A DNA stretch of 64,000 nucleotides from Robiginitomaculum antarcticum DSM 21748 (GCF_000365025.1 NZ_KB823013.1:434001-498000); one strand, 5' to 3'; shown: positions 38,157-47,451, numbered from the stretch's first letter. Program-made: numbers and translations. Notes: generated from the letters alone by a model not told the origin.

Positions 38157-38181
38157 ACCCGTCCCCGTGGCGGGTTTTTTG
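38157..38181 (+). terminator. Intrinsic terminator after the DUF3576 gene
   Basis: Stem ACCCG/CGGGT (38157-38161 and 38171-38175) is followed by TTTTTG. The stem is short but the T-run is clear. It separates the DUF3576 gene from leuS. Confidence 0.65.
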
Positions 38182-38293
38182 TTAGCTTTAGTCTACTGAT
38201 AGCATCGCTCTAATTTATGCCGCCAATGGCCCTAGCCAGTGTGCGACGCTCTGTTATACAGCAGGCTTGAAATTATGCCGTGAGCGAAAAATT

Positions 38294-40921
38294 ATGAGCC
38301 GTTATAACCCCGCCGATGCAGAGCCGAAATGGCAGGCCGCCTGGGAAGCCGCCAAAGCGTTTGACGCCGACGCGATGGACGCCAGAAAGCCGGGCTATTA
38401 CGCGCTGGAAATGTTTCCTTACCCCAGCGGGCGCATCCATATGGGCCATGTGCGCAATTACGCCATGGGCGACGTGATTGCGCGCTATAAAGCGGCCAGC
38501 GGTTACCGCGTTTTGCATCCCATGGGCTGGGACGCTTTTGGGATGCCCGCAGAGAACGCCGCGCGCGATAAAGGCGTTCATCCCAAGGGATGGACCTATG
38601 ATAATATCGCGGCGATGCGCGCGCCGATGAAACGGCTTGGCTTTGCGCTGGATTGGACACGCGAATTTGCGACCTGCGACGTTGGGTATTACAATCAGCA
38701 GCAAGCCATTTTCCTCGCCTTTATGAAACAGGGTTTGGTTTACCGTAAAAAATCCAAAGTGAATTGGGACCCGGTTGAGAACTCTGTCCTCGCCAATGAG
38801 CAGGTCGTTGACGGCAAAGGCTGGCGCAGCGGGGCGACTATTGAGCAGCGCGAGATGAACCAATGGGTGTTTAAAATCACCCATTACGCGCAGGAGCTTT
38901 TGGAAGGCCTCGACACGCTCGACCGCTGGCCCGAAAAAGTCCGCACCATGCAAGCCAATTGGATTGGACGGTCTGAAGGTTTGAATATGCGGTTTGAGTG
39001 GGCAGAGACGCAATCAGTAGACGCGCGTAAAACACTTGATAAAATGGCTTTTGATAGAGTTTTTAAAGACGAAGATGCATCCTACGACGGCATCGAAATT
39101 TACACGACGCGACCAGACACTTTGTTCGGCGCAAGCTTTATTGCCTTATCTGCCGATCACCCAATCATCAAAAATATGGCCAAAAGCAATTCTGAAATAA
39201 AAAATTTCCGCATTAAATGCGGCCAGATCGGGACGACAGAAGAAGCGATAGCGACCGCGCCAAAATTGGGTTTTGATACTGGCCTGAAAGTTAAACACCC
39301 TTTCACGGGCAAAGAGCTTCCAGTCTGGATCGCGAATTTTGTCCTAATGGGGTATGGCACAGGCGCAATTTTTGGCTGTCCTGCCCATGACCAACGCGAC
39401 CTTGATTTTTCGCGTAAATACGGTTTGCCTGTGCTCGCCGTCGTTTTGCCCGAAGGCGAAGACGCGGCCAGCTATGATGTCGGAACGGAAGCCTATACAG
39501 GCGAGGGCACAATATATAATTCCGGTTTCCTGGACGGCCTGTCCAAAGATGAAGGTATAAAAGCTGCCACAGCAAAAATTGAAGAGATGGGCCTCGGCCA
39601 CGGCACAGTGCAATACCGTCTGCGCGATTGGGGCGTCTCGCGGCAACGCTATTGGGGATGCCCGATTCCAATTATCTACTGCAAAGATTGCGGCGCGGTT
39701 CCCGTCCCCGAAGGCGACCTTCCTGTCGAGCTGCCTGATGATGTGAGCTTTGATAAGCCCGGTAATCCGTTGGATCATCACCCGACATGGAAAAACGTGC
39801 CATGTCCAACATGTGGCAAGCCCGCCCGCCGCGAAACCGATACGCTGGATACCTTTGCAGACTCATCTTGGTATTTCGCGCGCTTTGCGGGCGGCAATAC
39901 GGATGACCGTCCCTTTGATAAGGTTGAGGCGTCAAATTGGCTGCCCGTCGATCAATATATTGGCGGCGTTGAACATGCCGTGCTGCATCTTTTATATGCG
40001 CGTTTTTTCACGCGCGGGCTGCGCGATTGCGGGCTGTTGGATCTGCCCAGCGGGGAGCCCTTTGCCGGACTGTTCACCCAGGGCATGGTCACCCACGCGG
40101 TCTATCAAGACGAGGACGGCGCCTATATCGAACCCGCCAATGTCGACGATAAAGACGGGACGCTTTTGACCATCGATACGGGCAAGACAGTTACCAAAGG
40201 TGACGTCATTAAAATGTCCAAGTCGAAAAAAAACACCATCGACCCCGAAGATATAATTGCCGATTACGGCGCGGATGTCGCCCGCTGGTTCGTGCTGTCT
40301 GACAGTCCGCCTGCGCGTGATTTCGAATGGACAGAATCCGGTGTTGTCGGCGCGTGGCGGTTCTCCGGCAAAGTCTGGACTTTGGTCACAGGCACGGCGT
40401 TTGACGGCAATCCGGTGACGCCCGCTCATGACGCCACAGGCGAGGCGCTGGAGCTTCGCAAAGTGGCGCATAAAGCCATCGACAATATCACCTCAGGCAT
40501 TGAATCCTTTCGGTTCAATACTTCCGTGGCGCAAATTTATGAACTGACTAATGCGCTGACAAAATATAAAGGCGATGACGCCGCGCGGCTGGAAGCGCTG
40601 GGGATTTTGATCCGCGCGATTGCACCTTTTATGCCGCATCTGGCCGAAGAATGCTGGGCCAATATTGGCGGAGAGGGTCTGTGTTATCACGCGCCATGGC
40701 CCGTCGCCGATCTTGACCTTCTGACCGAAGATACCGTTACATTGCCCGTGCAAGTCAACGGCAAGCGCCGCAGCGAAATCGAGGTTGCGGCCAATTTGGA
40801 CAAAGGCGGCGTTGAGGCGGCGGCTATGGCGGATGAGCGGACACAAAAATCGCTTGAAGGCCTGACCATACGCAAAGTCATTGTTGTTCCCGGGCGGATT
40901 ATCAATATAGTGGCCAACTAA
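38294..40921 (+). CDS. leuS: Leucine--tRNA ligase
   Basis: A class I synthetase of 875 residues. The HIGH motif is in [14 protein letters not shown] (near residue 41-54). The CP1 editing domain contains [15 protein letters not shown] and [16 protein letters not shown], the KMSKS signature is [12 protein letters not shown], and the anticodon-binding domain is complete. The ATG at 38294 was chosen over the one nine codons upstream to match the family start [13 protein letters not shown]. The stop overlaps lptE as TAATGA. Confidence 0.97.
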   Translation: MSRYNPADAEPKWQAAWEAAKAFDADAMDARKPGYYALEMFPYPSGRIHMGHVRNYAMGDVIARYKAASGYRVLHPMGWDAFGMPAENAARDKGVHPKGWTYDNIAAMRAPMKRLGFALDWTREFATCDVGYYNQQQAIFLAFMKQGLVYRKKSKVNWDPVENSVLANEQVVDGKGWRSGATIEQREMNQWVFKITHYAQELLEGLDTLDRWPEKVRTMQANWIGRSEGLNMRFEWAETQSVDARKTLDKMAFDRVFKDEDASYDGIEIYTTRPDTLFGASFIALSADHPIIKNMAKSNSEIKNFRIKCGQIGTTEEAIATAPKLGFDTGLKVKHPFTGKELPVWIANFVLMGYGTGAIFGCPAHDQRDLDFSRKYGLPVLAVVLPEGEDAASYDVGTEAYTGEGTIYNSGFLDGLSKDEGIKAATAKIEEMGLGHGTVQYRLRDWGVSRQRYWGCPIPIIYCKDCGAVPVPEGDLPVELPDDVSFDKPGNPLDHHPTWKNVPCPTCGKPARRETDTLDTFADSSWYFARFAGGNTDDRPFDKVEASNWLPVDQYIGGVEHAVLHLLYARFFTRGLRDCGLLDLPSGEPFAGLFTQGMVTHAVYQDEDGAYIEPANVDDKDGTLLTIDTGKTVTKGDVIKMSKSKKNTIDPEDIIADYGADVARWFVLSDSPPARDFEWTESGVVGAWRFSGKVWTLVTGTAFDGNPVTPAHDATGEALELRKVAHKAIDNITSGIESFRFNTSVAQIYELTNALTKYKGDDAARLEALGILIRAIAPFMPHLAEECWANIGGEGLCYHAPWPVADLDLLTEDTVTLPVQVNGKRRSEIEVAANLDKGGVEAAAMADERTQKSLEGLTIRKVIVVPGRIINIVAN

Positions 40922-41421
40922 TGAAACACATTATTCTTATTGCTGCGGCTCTGATTGTTTCCGCTTGCGGGTTTACGCCATTGCATGCACCAAGTCCGCT
41001 TGGCGTCATGCCAACACAAAATATGTATTTGGATTTTGTCGAGACAGACGCGCGCGGCGCGACGGGTGACAAGATTGAATTCCTGCTTCGCCAATCCCTG
41101 ATCGACAGCATGGGCACGCCATCAGGCAGCAGCCCCTATACACTCAGCCTGACATCGAAAATACAGCGTTCATCTATTGGCGTGCGCCAAGATGATGTGG
41201 CGGGGCGTTTCGATCTTCGTCTGACTGTCAATTACCGTTTGTTGGAGACGAAAACCGGCGATGTTTTGGATACAGGCAGTGTCAGCGCCATTTCAACATT
41301 TGGCGCTCCCGGCGACCCTTACGGCTCAATTGCAGCGCAAAATAATGCAGAAAAGCGCGTGGCGCGCGAAGCGGCTGACCGTCTTTTGTTTGATGTCGCG
41401 ACTTATTTTAAACGGCAATAA
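40921..41421 (+). CDS. lptE: LPS assembly lipoprotein LptE
   Basis: LptE plugs the LptD barrel that inserts lipopolysaccharide in the outer membrane. The 166-residue protein has a short signal with lipobox VSACGFTPLH, the typical LptE start, and a small mixed alpha/beta domain with LLRQSLIDSM and YRLLETKTGDVLDTG. It is coupled to leuS and lies directly before holA, the order leuS-lptE-holA found across alphaproteobacteria. Confidence 0.9.
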   Translation: MKHIILIAAALIVSACGFTPLHAPSPLGVMPTQNMYLDFVETDARGATGDKIEFLLRQSLIDSMGTPSGSSPYTLSLTSKIQRSSIGVRQDDVAGRFDLRLTVNYRLLETKTGDVLDTGSVSAISTFGAPGDPYGSIAAQNNAEKRVAREAADRLLFDVATYFKRQ

Positions 41422-41426
41422 ATACT

Positions 41427-42491
41427 GTGAAGCTGACCGGATCACGGGCGGATAAATTCTGCGCTTCACCAAATTCAGATGTGTTTGGCGCGCTGCTTTA
41501 CGGTCCTGACCGCGGCCTTGTCCATGAACGCAGTGCCGCACTGGCTAAAGCCTTTGTCCCGGATGCGGACGAAGCCTTTGGCCAGACCGTTCTGACCGCT
41601 GATGATCTGTCCTCTGACTTCGGCAAGCTTTCCGATGAGATGAGCGCGCTCAGTATGTTTGGCGATACGCGGCTTATCCGCGTGCGACTGGACCATGAAC
41701 GTCAAGGCGGGGCGCTGTCAAAGCTGATTAAACATCTGGATACCAACCCGGAAATTATTGCCGCGCGGCTGATCATAGAGGCCGGGGATATGCAGTCGCG
41801 CAGCGCGACGCGTAAGGCCTTTGAAGCCGCAGGGCATTTCGCGGCAATTCCTTGCTATGAGCCCAGCGCGCGTGATTTGGAGAATATGGTGCGTGACGGA
41901 TTGGGCGCAGCCGGAGAGCATGGCGTCGGCATTGGCCGCGACGCACTGGCGGCATGGCTGCCTTTGCTCGAAGGCAATAGCGCGCTGGCTAAAGGTGAAA
42001 TCGACAAAATGGCGCTTTATAAGGGTTATGGGGCCAGTGAAGGCGAGAGCGTTACGGTTGACGACATTGAGGTTCTGGCCGCAGGCGCGCAGGGCGCGTC
42101 ACTGGACGATATCATTTACCCCGCTTGTAGCGGGCAGGTTGGTCTCGCTGACAATGCCTATGCCCGCGCCATTGACGCCAATATGAACCCCGCCATGATT
42201 TTACGCAGTTTGCAGCGGCATTTGACCCGGCTTCATGCTGCTGTCTTGGCGATGGATACGGGCCGCAGCGCAAGCGAGGCCATGCGCAGCCTTCGTCCGC
42301 CGGTCTTTGCTATGCGGCAACGCGATTTTGAACGGCAAATGCGGCTCTGGCCCGCCGGCGCATTGTCAAAAGTGCTCGCCCAATCTCTCGAGACTGACCG
42401 CGCGGTGAAAACAGCCGGCTCTCCTGCTGCAAGCCTGACCGGACGCTTTATTCTCGCGCTATCCATGCAGGCGGCGCGGCGCGCCCGGTAG
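41427..42491 (+). CDS. holA: DNA polymerase III delta subunit HolA
   Basis: HolA is the clamp-loader wrench that opens the beta clamp. The 354-residue product starts with GTG (VKLTGSRADKF) and has FGALLYGPDRGLVHERSAALAKAF, the standard delta N-terminal block. LSMFGDTRLIRVRL, LEGNSALAKGEIDKMALY and the C-terminal helical collar follow. The gap to lptE is five bases. Confidence 0.92.
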   Translation: MKLTGSRADKFCASPNSDVFGALLYGPDRGLVHERSAALAKAFVPDADEAFGQTVLTADDLSSDFGKLSDEMSALSMFGDTRLIRVRLDHERQGGALSKLIKHLDTNPEIIAARLIIEAGDMQSRSATRKAFEAAGHFAAIPCYEPSARDLENMVRDGLGAAGEHGVGIGRDALAAWLPLLEGNSALAKGEIDKMALYKGYGASEGESVTVDDIEVLAAGAQGASLDDIIYPACSGQVGLADNAYARAIDANMNPAMILRSLQRHLTRLHAAVLAMDTGRSASEAMRSLRPPVFAMRQRDFERQMRLWPAGALSKVLAQSLETDRAVKTAGSPAASLTGRFILALSMQAARRAR

Positions 42492-42573
42492 ACCCTGTTA
42501 TTGGCCAGCCACAACGTCTTGAATAATCCGGCCTTATCGTTATCAAACGCAAAACCATATTTTGAGAAATTTT

Positions 42574-43413
42574 ATGATTGAGAATTTACGTGAGTGGCTG
42601 AACGCACATGGTCTGGAATTGGATCAATTTTTCCTGTTCGTAACACCGATTGTCAGCGCCGTCATAATTCTCACGGCTGGATGGCTGATCGCAAAGTTTT
42701 CCCGCCGCTGGGTCAGAACGCGTAAATTCTCCCGTTTAAACCCATCGACAGCCAGCACGATGCGTCCGGTTCTGGCCAGCGTTGTCGGCTATGTCGTTTT
42801 CCTGGCAGCTATTTATGCGGCGCTGCGCAGTCTCAATATTGACAGCGCGCCTTTGCTCGCGGCCTTCGGCGGCGCGGCGCTCGCTATCGGTCTGGCTCTG
42901 CAAGGCACATTATCCAATATTGCCTCGGGCGTTATGATGCTGTTTTTACAGCCGCTACGCGTCGGTGAATATGTCGATACCACGACTGTGGTCGGCACTG
43001 TTGACGAGATCGGCCTGTTCCAGACGACGTTCAAAAATATTGAAGGCGTCTTTGTTTTTGTCCCTAACTCCGAAGTCTGGAAAAACCGGATCCAGAATTT
43101 TGCCCGCCATACGGAGCGCAAGCTTATCATGGATATCGGCGTCGCTTATGACACCGACTTGGAAGCCGCGCGGGATTTAATCATCGCGACGATGGCCGCG
43201 GATACGCGGGTCCTGGATTTTCCAACGTTGCCGGAATGCCATGTGATGAGTTTTGGCGACAGCGCCATCAATCTCTCCGCGCGCTGTATGATGGGCCCGG
43301 CGGACTGGCTTAAAAACACCTCCGACATCCGGATAAAAGTCAAACAGGCGCTGGATCAGGCCAATATCGAAATACCGTTCCCGCAGCGCGTTGTGCATCA
43401 GGCTAAATCCTAA
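42574..43413 (+). CDS. Small-conductance mechanosensitive channel (MscS family)
   Basis: A 279-residue MscS-type channel that releases solutes on hypo-osmotic shock. It shows three TM segments (about 18-40, 63-84, 90-118), the pore helix AFGGAALAIGLALQGTLSN and the beta-domain start GEYVDTTTVVGTVDEIGLF with VPNSEVWKNRIQNF. Length is near E. coli MscS (286). The ATG at 42574 is preferred to a TTG four codons upstream. Confidence 0.92.
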   Translation: MIENLREWLNAHGLELDQFFLFVTPIVSAVIILTAGWLIAKFSRRWVRTRKFSRLNPSTASTMRPVLASVVGYVVFLAAIYAALRSLNIDSAPLLAAFGGAALAIGLALQGTLSNIASGVMMLFLQPLRVGEYVDTTTVVGTVDEIGLFQTTFKNIEGVFVFVPNSEVWKNRIQNFARHTERKLIMDIGVAYDTDLEAARDLIIATMAADTRVLDFPTLPECHVMSFGDSAINLSARCMMGPADWLKNTSDIRIKVKQALDQANIEIPFPQRVVHQAKS

Positions 43414-43456
43414 ATATTGATATCGAGGCTTATCAGATGCGGGATGAGAAGCTATT

Positions 43457-44173
43457 CTAAATCCGGCGGAATTTACGCCAAATTGAGCTATCACCGAGCG
43501 ACTCAATAAAGGCCTCATGAGCGGTTTTTTCAGCATGCGTCACGCATAGAGGCAAGGGCGCGGGACGTTGCGGCGCAGCGCGGCGGCCTGTGTCTTGAAG
43601 AGGTTTACTCCCAAAATCATCCAGACCAAGACGCCGCGCGCGGCCGCCTGACAACTCCAAATAAACTTCGGCCAGAAGGATGGAGTCGGTAATTGCGCCA
43701 TGTTTATCGCGGCTGGCCAGTGAAATATCAAAACGCTTGCACAATGCATCAAGCGTAGCGGGCGAGCCCGGGAACTTTGCCCGCGCCATTTTTAGCGTAT
43801 CGACGAAACGCGGCGTCGGGATTTGGCTAAATCCGGCGCGGCCAAGTTCTGCATTGACGAAGCCACGGTCAAAATCAGAATTATGGGCGATCAGCGGTGC
43901 TTCGCCAATAAAATCAAGAAAGTCCTGCGCCACGTCCTTAAATAGCGGTTTTCCACTCAGAAATTCTGTCGTCAGCCCGGTAATTTCAACGACGCGTTCA
44001 GGAACTTCCCGCAAGGGGTCACAATAGCGGTGAAAGCTTTTTCCGGTTGGCAGATAGTCGATAAGCTCGATGCACCCGATCTCTGTAATGCGGTCCTCAC
44101 CCTTGGCGTCAAATCCGGTTGTCTCTGTATCAAAGACGATTTCGCGTCCGGGGTTTTTAGCGCGTCGTGTCAT
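43457..44173 (-). CDS. dnaQ: DNA polymerase III epsilon subunit (proofreading exonuclease) DnaQ
   Basis: A DEDDh 3'-5' exonuclease of 238 residues that proofreads the replicative polymerase. Exo I is VFDTETTGFD, Exo II LIAHNSDFDRGFVN and Exo III with HGAITDSILLAEVYLEL. The ATG at 44173 has GGGAGAG upstream and overlaps the coaE end by 17 bases. It is the last gene of the ppsR-maf-aroE-coaE-dnaQ operon pointing away from the origin. Confidence 0.94.
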   Translation of the reverse strand: MTRRAKNPGREIVFDTETTGFDAKGEDRITEIGCIELIDYLPTGKSFHRYCDPLREVPERVVEITGLTTEFLSGKPLFKDVAQDFLDFIGEAPLIAHNSDFDRGFVNAELGRAGFSQIPTPRFVDTLKMARAKFPGSPATLDALCKRFDISLASRDKHGAITDSILLAEVYLELSGGRARRLGLDDFGSKPLQDTGRRAAPQRPAPLPLCVTHAEKTAHEAFIESLGDSSIWRKFRRI

Positions 44174-44771
44174 GTGTCTCTCCCGCGGCCAGTAGCTGCG
44201 CGACAATTTTTTCAACCTGTTCGCGCGCCGCATCCAGACCCGCGCCGGAGTTAACCACAAAATTCGCGCGTCGGCGTTTCTCTGCATCCGGCATTTGGCG
44301 CGCTAAAATAGACTTAAATTTATCCTCGCTCATATTCGGACGGGCCAGAACACGGTCACGCTGCACAGCATAGGGCGCTGTCACAACAACCGTTTTGTCC
44401 ACGCGTTTATCGCCGCCCGTTTCAAATAAGAGCGGCACGTCATCGATAAATATTTTAACCCCGCGCGATTTGGCATCCGCCATCGCCGCGGCGCGCATTT
44501 GCGCCACAAGGGGATGAATAAAGGATTCAAGTACGCCGAATAAAAGCGGGTTTTGCGCCAAAGCTTCGGATAGTTTTGCGCGGTCTACGGCGCCGTTAAC
44601 TATAGTGTCCGGCAGTCCGGCGCGCAATATCGGCACAGCCGCGCCGCCGCGCGCATATAAAGCATGGACGGCTACATCGGCATTAAAAACCGCCGCGCCG
44701 CAGGCCTGAAACATTTTCGCTGTTACTGTCTTGCCCATTCCGATTGAGCCTGTCAGCCCTACGGTAATCAT
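44157..44771 (-). CDS. coaE: Dephospho-CoA kinase CoaE
   Basis: CoaE phosphorylates dephospho-CoA, the final step of coenzyme A synthesis. The 204-residue product has the P-loop GLTGSIGMGKTVTAKMF, NADVAVHALY, and the LID region DDVPLLFETGGDKRVDKTVVVTAP. It overlaps the aroE stop by four bases (ATGA). Confidence 0.95.
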   Translation of the reverse strand: MITVGLTGSIGMGKTVTAKMFQACGAAVFNADVAVHALYARGGAAVPILRAGLPDTIVNGAVDRAKLSEALAQNPLLFGVLESFIHPLVAQMRAAAMADAKSRGVKIFIDDVPLLFETGGDKRVDKTVVVTAPYAVQRDRVLARPNMSEDKFKSILARQMPDAEKRRRANFVVNSGAGLDAAREQVEKIVAQLLAAGETHDTTR

Positions 44772-45613
44772 GGGTTTTTAAGCAGGTTAAGCAAGAGCGG
44801 GGTTGGATCATCCGGCGGCGCATCTATACCGAAAAAAGCTTTAAAGCTGGGACGGGCCTGCGCAATCAACATATCGAGTCCCCCCAATGTCTGCAGCCCT
44901 CTACGCGCCGCGGCTTTGAGCAGCCGCGTCTCAGTCGGGTTATAAACCAGATCATAAACCCAGGCTGTCTCCGGCGCGTAAGCCACATTAATATCCAATC
45001 GCGATTTGCCCACCATTCCGGCGCTGGACGCATTGATAATAAGCCCCGCCCCGCGCAGAGCCTCATTACGATCCGCCCACGGCACCGCATAAAGACTGGG
45101 CACAGAAAGCTGGTCGGCGAGCTGTACCGCGCGGCTATCTGTACGGTTAGTCAGCCGTATTTCCGGCACGGATAAAGACATCAGCGCCGCTATGACGGCG
45201 CGCGAGGCGCCGCCGGCGCCGATGACCGCTGCGGGCGCGCTGGACAAATGCCCATGAAGACCCCGAGAGAGAAGCGGCGCGGCAAAGCCTTGCATGTCCG
45301 TATTATGGGCCACTAATTTGCCGCCGCGTTTGTACAGCACATTAGCGACGCCCAGTCGCCGTGCATCGGCTGTCATGACGTCGGCAGCCTCATAGGCGAG
45401 TTGTTTAAGCGGCGCCGTAACATTGAGCCCGGTCAGCGTCGTACGTTTTAATGTTTTAAAAGCCCGCAAGGCCTCATCGGGGTGAACGGCAAAGGGGATA
45501 TAGGCCCCGTTTAGCCGCGTTTTCCGGAGCCAAAAACTATGTAGCATAGGCGAGAGCGATTGATGGATTGGCCATCCCGCAACGCCGGCGATTTGGGCTA
45601 TAGGACGGGTCAT
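44768..45613 (-). CDS. aroE: Shikimate dehydrogenase AroE
   Basis: AroE reduces 3-dehydroshikimate with NADPH in aromatic amino acid synthesis. The 281-residue product has GWPIHQSLSPMLHSFWL (shikimate-binding SxS), GLNVTAPLKQ (catalytic lysine), AHNTDMQGF, the nucleotide motif VIGAGGASRAVI and LGGLDMLIAQA. It overlaps maf and coaE by four bases each. Confidence 0.95.
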   Translation of the reverse strand: MTRPIAQIAGVAGWPIHQSLSPMLHSFWLRKTRLNGAYIPFAVHPDEALRAFKTLKRTTLTGLNVTAPLKQLAYEAADVMTADARRLGVANVLYKRGGKLVAHNTDMQGFAAPLLSRGLHGHLSSAPAAVIGAGGASRAVIAALMSLSVPEIRLTNRTDSRAVQLADQLSVPSLYAVPWADRNEALRGAGLIINASSAGMVGKSRLDINVAYAPETAWVYDLVYNPTETRLLKAAARRGLQTLGGLDMLIAQARPSFKAFFGIDAPPDDPTPLLLNLLKNP

Positions 45614-46209
45614 GATGCAATTGCGCCGCGTATGCGTAGATAATCCAAAACGGGCAGGAGCGAGAGGCCGAGAATGGAGAAGAAATCTCCGTCAACAGCT
45701 GAGAAAAGCTGCGCGCCAAGACCTTCGAATTTATAAGCGCCGACTGAGGTCAGCAGATCCTCTCCGCCGGCCTCGAGATAGCCGTCTAAAAAACTGTCGC
45801 TAAAATCACGCATGGTGAGTTTTGTTTTTGATATATGACGCCATACAGCAGATCCGTTCTCACTTATAACGGCGGCACCGATAAGGTAATGCGTTTTGCC
45901 GCGCAGAGCCAGCAAGCGCGCCCGCGCCTCGTCCAATGTTTGAGGTTTGTCATAAAGCCTGTCTTCAAACACCATAATCTGGTCTGCCCCAATAACCAAG
46001 CCGTCTTGATTGCGCGACACCCGTACAGATTTGGCTTCGGCTAAAGCGTCGGCGATATCGCGCAATCTTGCACCCTCAGCCAGCATCGCAGTCTTAATTG
46101 CGGCTTCGTCAACAGGTTTTGTAATGACCTCAAATGTCACGCCCGCATCATTTAGAATCCGGCGGCGTATTACGCTGCCCGAGGCCAGAGTAATAGACGG
46201 CACATTCAT
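45610..46209 (-). CDS. Maf family nucleotide pyrophosphatase
   Basis: A 199-residue Maf protein, a house-cleaning pyrophosphatase acting on modified or canonical pyrimidine nucleotides. Family marks are TLASGSVIRRRILNDAGV, a shift of the usual ASxSPRR motif (the proline is missing), VIGADQIMVFEDRLYDKP, and GAYKFEGLGAQLFSAVDGD. The exact substrate class (m7GTP, dTTP/UTP) cannot be assigned with confidence. It overlaps ppsR and aroE by four bases. Confidence 0.92.
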   Translation of the reverse strand: MNVPSITLASGSVIRRRILNDAGVTFEVITKPVDEAAIKTAMLAEGARLRDIADALAEAKSVRVSRNQDGLVIGADQIMVFEDRLYDKPQTLDEARARLLALRGKTHYLIGAAVISENGSAVWRHISKTKLTMRDFSDSFLDGYLEAGGEDLLTSVGAYKFEGLGAQLFSAVDGDFFSILGLSLLPVLDYLRIRGAIAS

Positions 46210-47036
46210 CGTTTGTGTTCCTGATAAATATTGATAATCCGCGCGGCGGTTTCCTCGATAGAGCGGCGCGACACATCCACTGTCGGCCAGCGGTGTTTCG
46301 CAAAGAGCCGCTTGGATTTTAACATTTCGTCGCGCACACTAATCTCATTCGCATAAGCACTCGCTTTGGTTTCATTCAGGCTAGCCAGGCGCTGCTCGCG
46401 TATCTCTGCTATGCGTTCGGGCCGGGCAACAAGTCCAACTATTAGCGGCTTTTTAAAGCTTATCACATCTTTGGGTAATGTCGCGCCGGGCACGAGCGGA
46501 ATATTTCCGGCTTTAATTCCTCGGTTGGCTAGATAAATACAGGTCGGCGTTTTTGACGTCCGCGAAACGCCGAGCAAGATAACGTCTGCGTCTTTAAGAC
46601 CGGCAACATTTTGTCCGTCATCATGAGCCATGGCAAAATCCAGGGCCTTGATGCGGTCATAATATTGCTCGTCCAGATGACGCTGCGCCCCAACCTCTGA
46701 AGACATAGCTTCACCAAGATACCTGCCCAAAGTAGCTAAAGTTGGGTCTAAAATAGACACGGCCTGCATATTGAGCTCCGCACAGCGCTGCTCAAGCCGG
46801 TGGCGATTTTCATCATTAACGAGTGTATAGAGCACGATCCCAGGACGGGCTTCGATCTGTTCCAATGTACGCTCCATTTGCGCCGGCGTTCGCACCAGCG
46901 CGTGTAGATGCTCCAGCGCTGTGGCATGGACAAATTGCGCGGTCGACGCTTTCATCACAGCAACCAACGTTTCACCGGTCGAGTCGGAAACAAGATGAAC
47001 ATGGAAATAGATCGATATGTCGGTTTGAGATTTCAA
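46206..47036 (-). CDS. ppsR: DUF299 kinase/pyrophosphorylase (PEP synthase/PPDK regulatory protein)
   Basis: Members of this family reversibly phosphorylate a threonine of PEP synthase or pyruvate phosphate dikinase. The 276-residue product has the family start HLVSDSTGETL, a central P-loop-like GVSRTSKTPTCIYLANRG, and SEVGAQRHLDEQYYDRIKALDFAMAHDDG. No ATG is available: the only plausible start is TTG at 47036, with a weak GAG upstream, before an in-frame stop at 47055-47057. This is the homologue of the Caulobacter RP001 gene that flanks its origin. Confidence 0.93.
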   Translation of the reverse strand: MKSQTDISIYFHVHLVSDSTGETLVAVMKASTAQFVHATALEHLHALVRTPAQMERTLEQIEARPGIVLYTLVNDENRHRLEQRCAELNMQAVSILDPTLATLGRYLGEAMSSEVGAQRHLDEQYYDRIKALDFAMAHDDGQNVAGLKDADVILLGVSRTSKTPTCIYLANRGIKAGNIPLVPGATLPKDVISFKKPLIVGLVARPERIAEIREQRLASLNETKASAYANEISVRDEMLKSKRLFAKHRWPTVDVSRRSIEETAARIINIYQEHKR

Positions 47037-47083
47037 ATTCTCGGGATATCCTGTTCATAGACGGGGCATAAAGAGTGTCTGCC

Positions 47084-47092
47084 TGTGCATAG
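47084..47092 (-). promoter_or_regulatory. DnaA-box variant CTATGCACA (copy 1)
   Basis: Read on the minus strand, CTATGCACA differs from the TTATNCACA DnaA consensus only at position 1. The surrounding CTGTGCATAG ten-mer recurs exactly at 47335-47344. Confidence 0.5.
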
Positions 47093-47159
47093 CAGGGTCG
47101 GGACTGTGCACTCAACACTTATCGAAGGGTGCCCTCACCTGTCTATGCGAATAACTTCG

Positions 47160-47174
47160 TTAATCTTTCATTAA
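47160..47174. promoter_or_regulatory. Perfect CtrA box in the origin
   Basis: TTAA, seven bases (TCTTTCA), TTAA is an exact match to the CtrA recognition sequence TTAA-N7-TTAA. In Caulobacter, phosphorylated CtrA binds such sites in Cori and blocks initiation. Here it sits about 55 bases left of the first TAATCCACA box. Confidence 0.75.
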
Positions 47175-47230
47175 CTTTTGCACTTGTGAGCGAAATGTAG
47201 TCGAGAGTCGGGAATTAAGAGGATAATATC

Positions 47231-47239
47231 TAATCCACA
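47231..47239 (+). promoter_or_regulatory. DnaA-box variant TAATCCACA (copy 1)
   Basis: TAATCCACA differs from TTATCCACA at position 2 only, the same position that varies in the Caulobacter G-box TGATCCACA. An identical copy lies in opposite orientation at 47317-47325. Confidence 0.6.
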
Positions 47240-47254
47240 TTTTATCTTGTTGAG

Positions 47255-47263
47255 TTATCCCGA
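47255..47263 (+). promoter_or_regulatory. Weak DnaA-box-like TTATCCCGA
   Basis: TTATCCCGA keeps the TTATCC core and the final A of the DnaA consensus, and lies between the two TAATCCACA copies. Confidence 0.4.
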
Positions 47264-47316
47264 CCATAATCTTTGAAATACAACATTTTTTTGACTTATT
47301 CATTGATTTATTAAGC

Positions 47317-47325
47317 TGTGGATTA
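47317..47325 (-). promoter_or_regulatory. DnaA-box variant TAATCCACA (copy 2, inverted)
   Basis: TGTGGATTA on the plus strand is TAATCCACA on the minus strand, facing copy 1 across a 77-base AT-rich segment that is a candidate unwinding region. Confidence 0.6.
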
Positions 47326-47335
47326 TTTTATCCTC

Positions 47336-47344
47336 TGTGCATAG
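47336..47344 (-). promoter_or_regulatory. DnaA-box variant CTATGCACA (copy 2)
   Basis: This copy is identical to 47084-47092 and lies within a small hairpin CCTCT-gtgcat-AGAGG (47332-47347). It is eleven bases right of the second TAATCCACA. Confidence 0.5.
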
Positions 47345-47423
47345 AGGCATATGAATTCACCCTTTCTTAAGACAAGTAAAGATGCGTTAATCTTTGCGCA
47401 CATAGTCACAGGCCCTACATCTA

Positions 47424-47451
47424 CCCCTACTTATATTTATAAGATAAGGGG
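47424..47451. repeat. Imperfect inverted repeat just upstream of hemE
   Basis: CCCCT-A-CTTATA-TT-TATAAG-ATA-AGGGG forms an almost complete 28-base palindrome, 28 bases before the hemE ATG. It overlaps any hemE promoter and could be an operator or part of the origin's protein-binding array. The family of the binding factor is unknown. Confidence 0.6.

Noticed and set aside
38273-39013. 246-codon open frame antisense to leuS
   Set aside because: It is opposite the catalytic N-terminus of leucyl-tRNA synthetase and has no family motif, so it is a shadow of leuS codon use.
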